Part shown: in pieces, positions 1 through 6,786 of the stretch
Layout: each line of letters starts with the position of its first letter
Numbering within the stretch: the first letter of the stretch is position 1
Source of the DNA: Tepidisphaeraceae bacterium
GTDB lineage: Bacteria; Planctomycetota; Phycisphaerae; Tepidisphaerales; Tepidisphaeraceae
Reading direction: 5' to 3'
Length of the DNA stretch: 64,000 nt
Assembly (NCBI GenBank): GCA_035998445.1
Contig: DASYHQ010000018.1
Coordinates: forward strand, 1-64,000
The notes under the pieces: generated by a model
What the model saw: only the letters and a program-made list of their open reading frames with translations
Told to the model about the DNA's origin: nothing
Databases searched by the model: none
Made by a program: the position numbers and the translations under genes

Positions 1-929
1 TCGTCGGCATCCACGTGGATGTTGCCGGTGACGACGATGACCACCGGCACCGGGCGGGCCTGGATCGTGACCGGGGCGCTCGCCAACTCGCCATCGAACG
101 TCTCGAACTGGTAGTCGTACCCCTTGGCCGGGTCGATGCCCGCGTCGGTGAAGGGCGTGGCCGTATCGGTCGCCAGCAGCACGTAGGCGGATCCGCCGGC
201 ATCGCGACGGCTGATGCGCACCGGGTGTGTCGCGCTGTAGACGATGACGATCGACGTGCCGCTGTAGGTCGCGGTGAAGACCTCGGGCGCGGCGGGCTTG
301 TCCGGTTCCTCCACCGTTGGCGGAAGCGGTCGGGTGGCCCTCACTAACGCCCGTTCGGACTCGTACCCCTGCGCGTCGATCGACGACAGGTAATACCGCG
401 TCTCCCGACCGGGCAGCGACGCCGTGTCGGTATAGGCCAGCGTGCCGGCGGGCAGGTTGATCGTCTCGGGGATAGTTTCGGGAACGGTCGCCGGTTGCCC
501 GGTGGCGTCGATCGTCTGGCGGTCCAATGAACGTTCAGCCAGCACCCGCCAGCCACTGACCGTCTCGGCGTTCCATTCCAGCAGGTTGTGCATGGGCGTG
601 GCCGTCGCGGTGAACCCGACCGAAGGTGCCGACCGCTTCGGCCTCGTGACCGTCTGGCTCGCGCTCGTTGACGACTTCCCCGTCGCCGCGTCGTAGGCCA
701 CCACGCGGTAGCTGTACTGCGTCCCAGGGGCGGGCAGGTCGGTGTACGTCGTCGCGTTCGCCGCCAGGGTGGCGACCAGCGTCGAGGCGAGGTAGACGCG
801 AATCTCCGTCCCAGCGGTGGCCGCGAACGTCAGGACCACGCCGTCGGCGGTCGCGTCGAGCGACGACAGGACCGGCGCGGCGGGCGCGGGGGTGCCGAGC
901 GAGGCTAATTTGATGCCGATGGTGGGCAT
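1..929 (-). CDS. Phage protein with fibronectin type III-like repeats (3' end missing)
   Basis: An open frame runs from the ATG at 929 to the window edge (309 codons, no stop), so the C-terminus is missing. It begins MPTIGIKLASLGTPAPAAPV and contains about three beta-rich repeats of roughly 90 residues with FnIII-like features: a Pro-rich linker, a W or Y core, and motifs such as TQYSYRVVAYD, TRYYLSSIDAQG and KGYDYQFETFDG in the F-strand position. FnIII repeats are common in tail, fibre and virion-surface proteins and may bind carbohydrates or other proteins. It is the last visible gene of the leftward late operon. The exact virion role is inferred from domain type and position only. Confidence 0.8.
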   Translation of the reverse strand, partial: MPTIGIKLASLGTPAPAAPVLSSLDATADGVVLTFAATAGTEIRVYLASTLVATLAANATTYTDLPAPGTQYSYRVVAYDAATGKSSTSASQTVTRPKRSAPSVGFTATATPMHNLLEWNAETVSGWRVLAERSLDRQTIDATGQPATVPETIPETINLPAGTLAYTDTASLPGRETRYYLSSIDAQGYESERALVRATRPLPPTVEEPDKPAAPEVFTATYSGTSIVIVYSATHPVRISRRDAGGSAYVLLATDTATPFTDAGIDPAKGYDYQFETFDGELASAPVTIQARPVPVVIVVTGNIHVDAD

Positions 930-950
930 TTAGTGTGGTAGAATCGGGGG

Positions 951-1382
951 ATGAGCGACGAAAACAGCTACCTGCCGGACTGGGGCCGAAGCACGACCGA
1001 AACGGAAATATCGCTGATGCAACAATGCTGTACGATCCAACCGGGGAACGGTTATCAGATCGTGCCAGCCGATCGCCTCGCCTATAACCCTCTCACAGCC
1101 AAGGGCGACACGTCGAACCGCCTGCTCATCATCCGACACGGAAACATGGTGGCGGTCATGCTGGAGGATTCGGAATCGTTCAAGATCGCTGAGGCTCATC
1201 CACGCGATGCGCTGTTGATGATATTGGGCGGGCAAATGTGGCTCGTGCCGCCCAATTCAGGCAAGGTCATTCACAAAGGCGAGTCAATGACGGTCGTAGA
1301 ATGGTCTACGCTTCCCGCCGTGTTTCCGCCCGACAGCACGCCAGATGGGATCAACCACCAGTCATCGCCACCTGATGCGTAG
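951..1382 (+). CDS. Hypothetical phage protein, 143 aa, opposite to late operon
   Basis: The ATG at 951 follows a purine-rich GGGGG just upstream. The 143-residue product begins MSDENSYLPDW and shows no family I recognise. It is mixed alpha/beta with a hydrophobic segment (DALLMILGGQMWLV) and no signal peptide. It is divergent from the FnIII gene (starts 22 nt apart) and convergent with the 84-aa minus-strand gene, overlapping it over 1271-1382. Such a long convergent overlap is unusual, so one of the two may be shorter or not expressed. The plus-strand frame looks protein-like until about residue 110, and the last 35 residues are low complexity. It could be a late-inserted moron gene. Confidence 0.5.
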   Translation: MSDENSYLPDWGRSTTETEISLMQQCCTIQPGNGYQIVPADRLAYNPLTAKGDTSNRLLIIRHGNMVAVMLEDSESFKIAEAHPRDALLMILGGQMWLVPPNSGKVIHKGESMTVVEWSTLPAVFPPDSTPDGINHQSSPPDA

Positions 1383-1525
1383 CACCATTCGTCCGATAGC
1401 CGCTCGACGGCCCATCGCGGCAGCAGCTTGCGAAGTTTCTTGACGACGTGCGTCGTTCGCTTTTCGGTGTTGCCGAACATCTGTTGGGCGATCTGCCAGT
1501 CTTTCAAGTCATCGCGGAACAGCAT
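1271..1525 (-). CDS. Hypothetical phage protein, 84 aa
   Basis: The start is taken as the ATG at 1525 because it overlaps the stop of the upstream gene in a TAATG arrangement, the same coupling seen elsewhere in this operon. The product begins MLFRDDLKDWQIAQQMFGN and looks like a small helical basic protein (TEKRTTHVVKKLRKLLPRW), followed by a W-rich segment (GGDDWWLIPSG) and an unstructured tail. The DDLKDWQIAQQMFGN stretch resembles a short helix-turn-helix start, but no family is assigned. Its last 112 nt overlap a plus-strand frame ending at 1382. Confidence 0.5.
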   Translation of the reverse strand: MLFRDDLKDWQIAQQMFGNTEKRTTHVVKKLRKLLPRWAVERLSDEWCYASGGDDWWLIPSGVLSGGNTAGSVDHSTTVIDSPL

Positions 1526-1725
1526 TACTTCCACCCGGCAACCACAAAACACCACAAGCCGATGAAAGCCCACCAGAACAGCGGGTCCGTTGGCGCGGCC
1601 TTGCGGCCCATCCGCACATTCTTGGCTGAGCGCATGGCCACCACCCAGAACACGGGCAAAGCGCATAGAGTGCCAATGAGACGCAAGACGTTTGCGACGA
1701 AATGCCAGAACTGATCATCCATCAT
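1525..1725 (-). CDS. Small two-helix membrane protein, 66 aa
   Basis: Begins MMDDQFWHFVANVLRLIG. There are two hydrophobic segments, about residues 6-29 (FVANVLRLIGTLCALPVFWVV) and 49-65 (FWWAFIGLWCFVVAGW), separated by a short basic loop rich in K and R (MRSAKNVRMGRKAAP). The pattern fits a small inner-membrane protein with a cytoplasmic loop. The start overlaps the stop of the previous gene (ATGA), and its stop overlaps the next start (TAATG), so it is translationally coupled in the late operon. Small two-helix proteins in this position are often holin-like, but no direct evidence of lysis function is visible. Confidence 0.65.
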   Translation of the reverse strand: MMDDQFWHFVANVLRLIGTLCALPVFWVVAMRSAKNVRMGRKAAPTDPLFWWAFIGLWCFVVAGWK

Positions 1726-2369
1726 CCCGCCACAACCTTGAACTGATTGGGAAATCGCGTCTTTCCATCGACCGACGTGACGACGCCCTCAAGGTTGACG
1801 GTCATCCCCACTTCGCGGGCCTTCTCGGTCGCCAACTGCTTCTCCAACTCCGCCACCCGTCCCCGCAAGTCCGGCTTCGGCGCCCCACCGCCCGCGATGG
1901 GCGGCCTTGCCTTCACCGTCACTTCAAACACCACCGGCGTCCCCCGCTTCCCCTTGGCATCGGCCGGCGTCACCTTCACGGTGTGGACGCCCTCGCTCAT
2001 CGCCGGGAAGTTCGGCACGCCCCCGTCGTCACCGAACGCCCAGAGGGGCGATGCGCCTTCCAGCCGTTCCTTCCCGCCATCCACAGAGACGTACGAGCGG
2101 TCGCCGCCCTTCAGCCAATATTCGATGTTGAACGCACCGGCGACGGTCGCCTTCGTGCATCCTTCGAACTGCTGACCGTCCTGCGTGGACAGGGCGTGAC
2201 GGATGACGGTGGGGTTTGACATGGGGGTTGGGTGTAGTGAACAGACCGGACGCCACAGCGGGCCGTCCTGCGCCTGCGCGGTGGCTCGGGTGCCGCAGAC
2301 GTAGCACGGCAGCCGCCGGACGCCACGTTCGGTGTAGGGGCGACGGCGGCCGTAGCGTTTGAAGGGCAT
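1722..2369 (-). CDS. Phage protein with N-terminal Cys pairs, Ig-like domain and coiled coil
   Basis: The 215-aa frame has three parts. Residues 1-48 are basic and hold CYVCG and CSLH, a possible zinc knuckle (C-x2-C ... C-x2-H) like small zinc proteins found in many phages. Residues 50-155 are beta-rich (NIEYWLKGGDRSYVSVDGG, HTVKVTPADAKG, VVFEVTVKA), like an immunoglobulin-type or surface domain. Residues 165-190 form a short coiled coil (RVAELEKQLATEKARE). The frame has no internal stop, but an in-frame ATG at 2222 (MSNPTVIRHALS) could start the second part alone. The zinc part and the Ig part may originally have been separate genes. The stop overlaps the start of the 66-aa membrane gene. 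Confidence 0.6.
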   Translation of the reverse strand: MPFKRYGRRRPYTERGVRRLPCYVCGTRATAQAQDGPLWRPVCSLHPTPMSNPTVIRHALSTQDGQQFEGCTKATVAGAFNIEYWLKGGDRSYVSVDGGKERLEGASPLWAFGDDGGVPNFPAMSEGVHTVKVTPADAKGKRGTPVVFEVTVKARPPIAGGGAPKPDLRGRVAELEKQLATEKAREVGMTVNLEGVVTSVDGKTRFPNQFKVVAG

Positions 2370-2419
2370 GACGACAACAGGTGTTTCCGCAGCCGTTGGT
2401 ATCGCAGGGAATGGGAAGG

Positions 2420-2836
2420 CTACTGCTTCATCGCGCCGTTGCCGTTGCCGTTGCCGTTGCCGCTCCGGTTGCGGGCCTCGGATAGCAGGATGTCCAGCTT
2501 CGTCTCGATGCGCGTCTGATTCGTCTTGCTGGCGTCCACGTCGCGCTGCACCGTCTCGATGGTCCCCTGTTGCTTTGCCACGGTACTGGCCAATGTGGCG
2601 AGCACCGATTCCAGCCGCGACTTGTCGTTCGCGTACGGCGAGTGGCGATCGACGTAGGTCTCCATCTCCTGTCGGGAGATGGTCGACTCCTGCACGTATT
2701 CCTTCAGGTCCGCACGGGTGATGAGGTTGCGACCGAGCGCAATGTAGGCGGTCAGCCCGGTCAGCACGACGCTGACCATCGCCGTGAGGGCGATCTTCAT
2801 CACGTCAAGTTTTCCGTGTTCGGTCATGTGTGTCAT
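2420..2836 (-). CDS. Membrane-anchored coiled-coil phage protein (holin- or spanin-like)
   Basis: The 138-residue product has one N-terminal transmembrane segment (about residues 14-34, IALTAMVSVVLTGLTAYIAL) followed by a long helical, coiled-coil-like domain (residues 40-125; repeated heptads such as LESVLATLASTVAKQQGTIE). It ends in a Gly-Asn repeat (GNGNGNGNG) encoded by a hexanucleotide repeat. One-helix plus coiled-coil architecture is common among phage lysis accessory proteins and type IV-like holins, and position in the late operon near a lipoprotein gene is compatible. No catalytic motif is present. Start: ATG at 2836; alternatives are ATG at 2827 (MTEHG) and ATG at 2800 (MKIALTAM). 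Confidence 0.65.
   Translation of the reverse strand: MTHMTEHGKLDVMKIALTAMVSVVLTGLTAYIALGRNLITRADLKEYVQESTISRQEMETYVDRHSPYANDKSRLESVLATLASTVAKQQGTIETVQRDVDASKTNQTRIETKLDILLSEARNRSGNGNGNGNGAMKQ
2435..2464. repeat. Hexanucleotide tandem repeat (GCCGTT)n
   Basis: Five tandem GCCGTT-type units (the last one GCCGCT) lie inside the 3' end of the coiled-coil gene and encode its Gly-Asn tail. Slippage would add or remove GN pairs without shifting the frame. Confidence 0.85.
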
Positions 2837-2914
2837 GCGTCAAAGGGTGTGCCGTGCCGAGACGACGTATGAGATTTGTGCGACGATGGTAGCGGAAGCG
2901 ACGAGTTTCGCCGA

Positions 2915-3181
2915 CTACCGAACCGGCTCATCCTGTACAGGTTCATCCCCCACCACCGCCACCGGCACGCGCGGGCGACCTTCTGCCGCAAGCTGCGCGT
3001 CAGTCTTGGCGTAGTCGGCCGTCAGCATCTCTTCGATCTCACGGTCGAACGCGGCATCCTGCTCGGGCGTGAGCGCGCCGGACATGCGGGCGGCCCGGCG
3101 CCATGCGTCGAACGCGGCGGCGGCGGCTTTGTAGACCTCGAACGACAGGGATAGCGCGGCTAGGGCACTCGTGGCGCTCAT
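2915..3181 (-). CDS. Small acidic helical phage protein, 88 aa
   Basis: Begins MSATSALAALSLSFEVYKAA. It has an N-terminal amphipathic, Ala-rich helix (residues 1-35), a middle acidic helix (LTPEQDAAFDREIEEMLTAD) and a Pro/Val-rich tail. No recognisable domain. Its ATG overlaps the stop of the upstream lipoprotein gene by four bases (ATGA), the fifth gene in a series of such overlaps from 4584 to 2915. This suggests a co-translated set of small late proteins. Function unknown. Confidence 0.65.
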   Translation of the reverse strand: MSATSALAALSLSFEVYKAAAAAFDAWRRAARMSGALTPEQDAAFDREIEEMLTADYAKTDAQLAAEGRPRVPVAVVGDEPVQDEPVR

Positions 3182-3606
3182 CGTTGGACTCCGGCTTGGG
3201 CCTTGGCGGCGTCGGCGGCCAACGCTTCCAGTTTGTCGATGGCTTCCTGCAACGGCCCATCCGCCGGCCGTCGCCCCGCCGCTACGTCTGCCTTGTACTC
3301 GACGGTCAGTCGCCGCACCTCACGGATGATGTCCGGTGCCTGCTGGCGAGTGCGATCGGCCACCTGTCGCACCAGCGGCGCGTTGCGCGTCAACCACTCC
3401 GCGTTGCGGTGGTCGAACTTCCAGAACTCTTTCAGGGTGCCGACGGCGGCGACCTGCGCCCGCTCCGTGTTGACCAGGGCGACGTTCTGACCCTTCTCGA
3501 CGGGCGTGATAGCGCAGCCGCTCATCGTTCCGATGAACAACGTCCCAACGGCGGTAGGCAGCGCGACGGCCAGCAGCATGAGGATGCGGATTGCGAGGTT
3601 CTTCAT
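3178..3606 (-). CDS. Phage-encoded lipoprotein (possible outer spanin)
   Basis: The 142-aa product starts MKNLAIRILMLLAVALP, a classic signal peptide, and has a lipobox-like GTMSGC with the lipidation Cys near residue 31. The mature part is helical and charged (NTERAQVAAVGTLKEFW, DIIREVRRLTVEYKAD, LEALAADAAKAQAGV), suiting a periplasmic coiled coil. A lipoprotein in the late region next to small membrane proteins resembles the outer-membrane component of a spanin pair, though it is longer than a typical Rz1. Coupled by ATGA overlaps to both neighbours. Confidence 0.7.
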   Translation of the reverse strand: MKNLAIRILMLLAVALPTAVGTLFIGTMSGCAITPVEKGQNVALVNTERAQVAAVGTLKEFWKFDHRNAEWLTRNAPLVRQVADRTRQQAPDIIREVRRLTVEYKADVAAGRRPADGPLQEAIDKLEALAADAAKAQAGVQR

Positions 3607-3938
3607 TGGTTCACCTTGAAGATGTCGGCGGCGGTGGGCTCATCGGCGGGCGTTACTTCGACGACGGCGGGCTTTTCGGCCTTTGGCTTTTTTATCGCAC
3701 CAGCCACCTTCTTGAGCTGGGCTAATTGCTTCAGATCCTCGTCATCGACCTTGAGCGCACCCGCCTTCAGCGTGGCGATCTCTTCGGCTTGCGTGGTGAC
3801 CACGCGAGTGAGCCGGGCGTTCTCTTCCAGCACGGCCTTGATGTCGATTCCGATTTCGCTCACGTCGTACTCCAAAACGAGGATGCTCTTGCCCGTCGAA
3901 CTGACGCGCGTCCGAATGCCATGCAAGGGAGTGCTCAT
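3603..3938 (-). CDS. Hypothetical phage protein with helical core, 111 aa
   Basis: Begins MSTPLHGIRTRVSSTGKSIL. A short beta-rich N-terminus (SILVLEYDVSEIG) leads into a helical, coiled-coil-like stretch (residues 32-60, AVLEENARLTRVVTTQAEEI) and then a Lys/Ala/Glu-rich low-complexity tail (IKKPKAEKPAVVEVTPADEP). It matches no family I recognise. Overlaps both neighbours by ATGA, implying strict translational coupling with the lipoprotein gene downstream and the membrane protein gene upstream. Confidence 0.65.
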   Translation of the reverse strand: MSTPLHGIRTRVSSTGKSILVLEYDVSEIGIDIKAVLEENARLTRVVTTQAEEIATLKAGALKVDDEDLKQLAQLKKVAGAIKKPKAEKPAVVEVTPADEPTAADIFKVNQ

Positions 3939-4243
3939 TGGACGCGAGGGTATGGCTCGTCAGCGGGCGGCGTCGTGTTCTGCGTCACCGTCCCCGTCGC
4001 GTTCGTGCCGACGTTGACGGCCAGTTTGCCATCGACCGGCACGTCCCGGTTCTTCGCGTAATCGCGAACACCCTCGGCGGCGATGGTGATGCACCCGATG
4101 GCCGTCACGCACACCAGCAACCGCCAGTCGGCGGGGAACACACCAAACATCGTCGCCAGCAGCCCCAGCGAGAACTGGTACTTGCTGTCGGTAACGACGC
4201 GCAGGAATCGTTCGATGTTTTGGGGAACGGCCATAGATGTCAC
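3935..4243 (-). CDS. Small phage membrane protein, 102 aa (holin candidate)
   Basis: Starts MTSMAVPQNIERFLRVV and carries two probable hydrophobic segments around residues 23-37 (YQFSLGLLATMFGVFPA) and 42-56 (LLVCVTAIGCITIAA), then a polar Thr/Asn-rich tail of about 40 residues (VNVGTNATGTVTQNTTPP). Two adjacent membrane helices and a polar C-terminus fit a class II holin-like topology, and the next genes downstream include a lipoprotein. This is inference; no sequence match to a holin family is claimed. ATG at 4231 (MAVPQNI) is an alternative start. Confidence 0.65.
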   Translation of the reverse strand: MTSMAVPQNIERFLRVVTDSKYQFSLGLLATMFGVFPADWRLLVCVTAIGCITIAAEGVRDYAKNRDVPVDGKLAVNVGTNATGTVTQNTTPPADEPYPRVQ

Positions 4244-4584
4244 ACCAGTTGCGGCGACCGGCGGTAGGCGGCCCAGCGGCGGCGGATGTCGTCGCGAGGG
4301 TTTACTTTCTCGTGCTCCACGAACGCGAGGAAGGTTCGGGGGCCAAACCTGTAGACGTCGTATTTCTTCACCGCTAGATACGGACTCACTTTTTGCCCGA
4401 TGCGGGGTAGTTGCCGCGTGGCGTCCGTGAAGCTGTCAGCTTCGATGCGGATAACATTGAGTCCGTCGGGGGCCACCCATGCGGGGTTACATTCGGGAAG
4501 AGAATCGTCAGGTATCGGCGTTGGGTCGTCGGGCCGCAGCTGGACGTAGTTCAACGGGACGTACTTTTCGGCCGGTTCGCTCAT
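4240..4584 (-). CDS. Hypothetical phage protein, 114 aa
   Basis: Begins MSEPAEKYVPLNYVQLRPDD. The N-terminus is Pro/Asp-rich and extended; residues 40-95 look like a compact alpha/beta domain (GLNVIRIEADSFTDATRQL, YLAVKKYDVYRFGPRTFLAFV) with a basic C-terminus (RRRWAAYRRSPQ). No signal peptide or membrane segment. It is the first gene of the chain of ATGA-overlapping late genes (4584 to 2915) and probably sets translation of the chain. Function unknown. Confidence 0.65.
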   Translation of the reverse strand: MSEPAEKYVPLNYVQLRPDDPTPIPDDSLPECNPAWVAPDGLNVIRIEADSFTDATRQLPRIGQKVSPYLAVKKYDVYRFGPRTFLAFVEHEKVNPRDDIRRRWAAYRRSPQLV

Positions 4585-4593
4585 CTCACTCCC

Positions 4594-4692
4594 TCAACAA
4601 CACACCGCCAACGCCGCCATCAGCCACGCGACGACGACCCAGCCCAGGGCCGCGCCCGCGTCGTCCCCGAACGTGTTGGGCGGGTGGGGCAT
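4594..4692 (-). CDS. Possible 32-aa single-helix membrane peptide
   Basis: A short frame from ATG 4692 to TGA 4594 fills most of the gap between the 86-aa and 114-aa genes. Residues 1-12 are polar (MPHPPNTFGDDA), then a hydrophobic stretch (ALGWVVVAWLMAALAV) ends in CC. This looks like a tail-anchored or bitopic micropeptide. No ribosome-binding motif is evident; the ATG is 7 nt after the upstream stop, so re-initiation is plausible. Low to moderate confidence because of its size. Confidence 0.45.
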   Translation of the reverse strand: MPHPPNTFGDDAGAALGWVVVAWLMAALAVCC

Positions 4693-4699
4693 GGGGCGG

Positions 4700-4960
4700 T
4701 TACTTCTGCGAACGCTGGGCGTCGCGGATGTCCTTCAGCGTCTTCTCGCCGACGCGGACGGACTTGTCGGCCAGGATCTGCTCGTCGCTCTTGTCCGCAA
4801 AGTAGGACAACGGCTTGCCGGCGAAGGTGGGCTCGTCGGCGGGCTTGGATGGCGCCTTGCCCTTCGGCGCGTTAGCCTCGGCAATGCGCCGCTCGATATC
4901 GGCGCGGTACTCTTCGTGGGACGGGGGCGGGGTAATCTCGCGGGTGATCAGGTCTTTCAT
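4700..4960 (-). CDS. Hypothetical phage protein, 86 aa
   Basis: Begins MKDLITREITPPPSHEEY. Charged and mainly helical (EEYRADIERRIAEANAP, EKTLKDIRDAQRSQK) with a Lys/Pro-rich linker between helices; no membrane segment. It sits two genes downstream of the major capsid gene and overlaps the preceding 68-aa gene by four bases (ATGA), the typical place for head-completion or small head-associated proteins. Its sequence does not identify it. Confidence in coding is based on operon spacing and a complete frame. Confidence 0.65.
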   Translation of the reverse strand: MKDLITREITPPPSHEEYRADIERRIAEANAPKGKAPSKPADEPTFAGKPLSYFADKSDEQILADKSVRVGEKTLKDIRDAQRSQK

Positions 4961-5163
4961 GGGGTCCTCGTTTGTTTAATCTGCAGCAGCAAATCGTCGA
5001 TACGTTCCAGCAGCTCGGCGGCGTATAGGTCCGGGTAGCGGTTCCGTGGAACCGTCGCCGACCGGAACGTGATGCCCAGTTGGTGCGCAACTTCCGACGC
5101 GCTCTGCGCCAGCTTTAGTTCGGCCTGCGCGCGACGCACGGCCACAGCGGTAGGGTCTGCCAC
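4957..5163 (-). CDS. Hypothetical small phage protein, 68 aa (after capsid)
   Basis: Begins MADPTAVAVRRAQAELKLAQ. Two helices (residues 5-28 and 48-65: YAAELLERIDDLLLQIKQ) flank a short segment (LGITFRSATVPRNRYPD). It is the first gene after the major capsid gene. Its size and position fit the small head-tail connector or neck proteins usually found there, but the helical content alone is not diagnostic. It is coupled to the next gene by an ATGA overlap. Confidence 0.65.
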   Translation of the reverse strand: MADPTAVAVRRAQAELKLAQSASEVAHQLGITFRSATVPRNRYPDLYAAELLERIDDLLLQIKQTRTP

Positions 5164-5183
5164 GACTAACGCTCCTTATCCGT

Positions 5184-6284
5184 TTAGGCGATCGGGAACG
5201 GGTAGGCCGTCGGCGCGGCGTACGAGGCATTGCCGACGCGCAGGACGTGGGCCCCAACCCGATTCTTACCGCCGAAGCCGACCGCGGCGACGTAGTTGTT
5301 CTGCTGGTACGGGAACCGGCTCATGGGCTCGCCCTGATTGATCAGGCCGCGCAGCGCCGGCTGGGGGTACTCGCGCAGCGCCAACGGCTTGACCGCCGCG
5401 TCGATGGCGACGTGGACGATGTACCCGCTGGGGAGGCTGCTCCACTGCACGATGTACGTGTTCTCGTGCATCCCAATGTAGGTCATCGTGCTCGCCAGCG
5501 GCAGGTTGAGCCCGGGGGCCTGCAGCGGGTCGATCGTCTCGTCGCCAGTCGCGGGGATGACGCTGATCATGTTTCGCGTCGCGGGGGCAAAGCCAGCCAG
5601 CAGGCGGATGGCCGCAACCTGATCGGACGCCACGAACGCCACGATGCGGCTGCCGTTCTGCGGGTGCTCGATCAGATCGTTGTAGATCGCGGTGAACGGG
5701 TTGGCCGCATCGGAGATGGCGGCAGCCTGTGCGCTATAGTGGCTATCGGTCGCGGCGCCGTTGCTCGACTGGTAGACCACGTCGTCTCCGTTGGCCAGGC
5801 CGTAGACGGTCAAGTCTTCGCCCAGGCGGGGGTCGGTGAAGTTGAAGCCTGCGCCGTTGTAGAACAGCGGCGCCAGCATTTGACGACGCACCCACTTCGC
5901 GTAGGCCGAGACCATCTGGTCGAGGCTTTCCGCGAAGTCGCGCAGCGTCATCTGCTCGAACGTCCAGAAGTTCCAGCCTTCGGCGGTCCCTCCCTTGAAC
6001 AGCGGTACGCCGGCGATGTACGAACCGCCGCCCTTCACCGGCTGCGGGCGACCGTTTTCGTCGAGCGCCTGAAACTCGTTGTCGGCACCGAGCCGGACCG
6101 CCAGCTGCGACTTGGTCGTCGGGTCGGCGAAGACGCGGACGTGCCGCTGGATTTCCGCATTGGCGGTGGCGACGGTCTCGAGCTGGGCCTCCAGCAACGC
6201 GACGCGGTCCACCTCACTGGCGATCACGTCGCCGTTTTCGTTCAGGTCGAGGTCCTTTTCCTGCCAGATTCCGTAAATGGGCAT
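5184..6284 (-). CDS. Major capsid protein
   Basis: The 366-residue protein starts MPIYGIWQEKDLDLNENGD; the ATG at 6284 is chosen because AGGAG lies about 10 nt upstream, and the further upstream ATG at 6341 lacks one. Size, position after scaffold and decoration genes, and a mixed alpha/beta composition with Asn/Ala/Gly-rich loops suit an HK97-fold major capsid protein. Supporting stretches include DQMVSAYAKWVRRQMLAPLF (spine-helix-like) and the beta-rich C-terminal half (YIVQWSSLPSGYIVHVAIDA). It would form the icosahedral shell on the scaffold encoded at 6787-7425. Assignment rests mainly on synteny. Confidence 0.8.
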   Translation of the reverse strand: MPIYGIWQEKDLDLNENGDVIASEVDRVALLEAQLETVATANAEIQRHVRVFADPTTKSQLAVRLGADNEFQALDENGRPQPVKGGGSYIAGVPLFKGGTAEGWNFWTFEQMTLRDFAESLDQMVSAYAKWVRRQMLAPLFYNGAGFNFTDPRLGEDLTVYGLANGDDVVYQSSNGAATDSHYSAQAAAISDAANPFTAIYNDLIEHPQNGSRIVAFVASDQVAAIRLLAGFAPATRNMISVIPATGDETIDPLQAPGLNLPLASTMTYIGMHENTYIVQWSSLPSGYIVHVAIDAAVKPLALREYPQPALRGLINQGEPMSRFPYQQNNYVAAVGFGGKNRVGAHVLRVGNASYAAPTAYPFPIA

Positions 6285-6356
6285 GGCGTGTACTCCTAAA
6301 GGGGTGTTTGCGGGTCGTGCGGTACTCGCCGCCGTGCCCATTTGGGTTAATGGTTG

Positions 6357-6764
6357 TTAGTTCGGGCAGTCGATGCGGACGTTCTTGTCGTACGCGGTCC
6401 CGGGCGCGACGGCGGTGCCTTCCAGCACGCGGCCGACGACGACGGACGTGGTGCCGGCGGTGTCCGCCAGCGTTCCGGTATCGGAGAGGTAGAGCGAGGC
6501 GTTGTACGCCTGCGTCACGGTGTAACCCGAGACGACGCCGTTCTTCATGCCGGTCAGGGCCTCGCCCGCCTTCACGGTGCGGAGTGCCAGGCGAGCGCCG
6601 GCGGCGTTCGTGGCGCTCGTGGCGAGGGACTGAATCCACTTGCCGCTCGTGTCCTTGCGAACGAACGTGCCAGCGGTGATGTCGGCAGCGGCGACGCCGT
6701 TGTCCTGCTCGCCCCATTCGACGACTTCGATTCGACCTGCGGTGGTGGTGGCTACGGTGGCCAT
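6357..6764 (-). CDS. Head decoration/stabilisation protein (DUF2190-like)
   Basis: 135 residues, start MATVATTTAGRIEVVEWG with TAGGAG just upstream of ATG 6764. It is almost all beta strand and small residues (ITAGTFVRKDTSG, LALRTVKAGEALTG, YDKNVRIDCPN), with the recurring pattern of DUF2190/decoration proteins: a hydrophobic strand, a Gly turn and a repeated AG motif. Located between scaffold and major capsid genes, where head decoration (gpD-like) proteins usually lie. Likely trimerises on the mature capsid; the role is inferred from fold pattern and position. Confidence 0.7.
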   Translation of the reverse strand: MATVATTTAGRIEVVEWGEQDNGVAAADITAGTFVRKDTSGKWIQSLATSATNAAGARLALRTVKAGEALTGMKNGVVSGYTVTQAYNASLYLSDTGTLADTAGTTSVVVGRVLEGTAVAPGTAYDKNVRIDCPN

Positions 6765-6786
6765 GTGAGACTCCTAAAAGTGAGGG

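Noticed and set aside
2435-2464. CRISPR-like or minisatellite array
   Set aside because: Simple hexanucleotide repeat inside a coding frame; no spacers. No CRISPR array was seen in the window.
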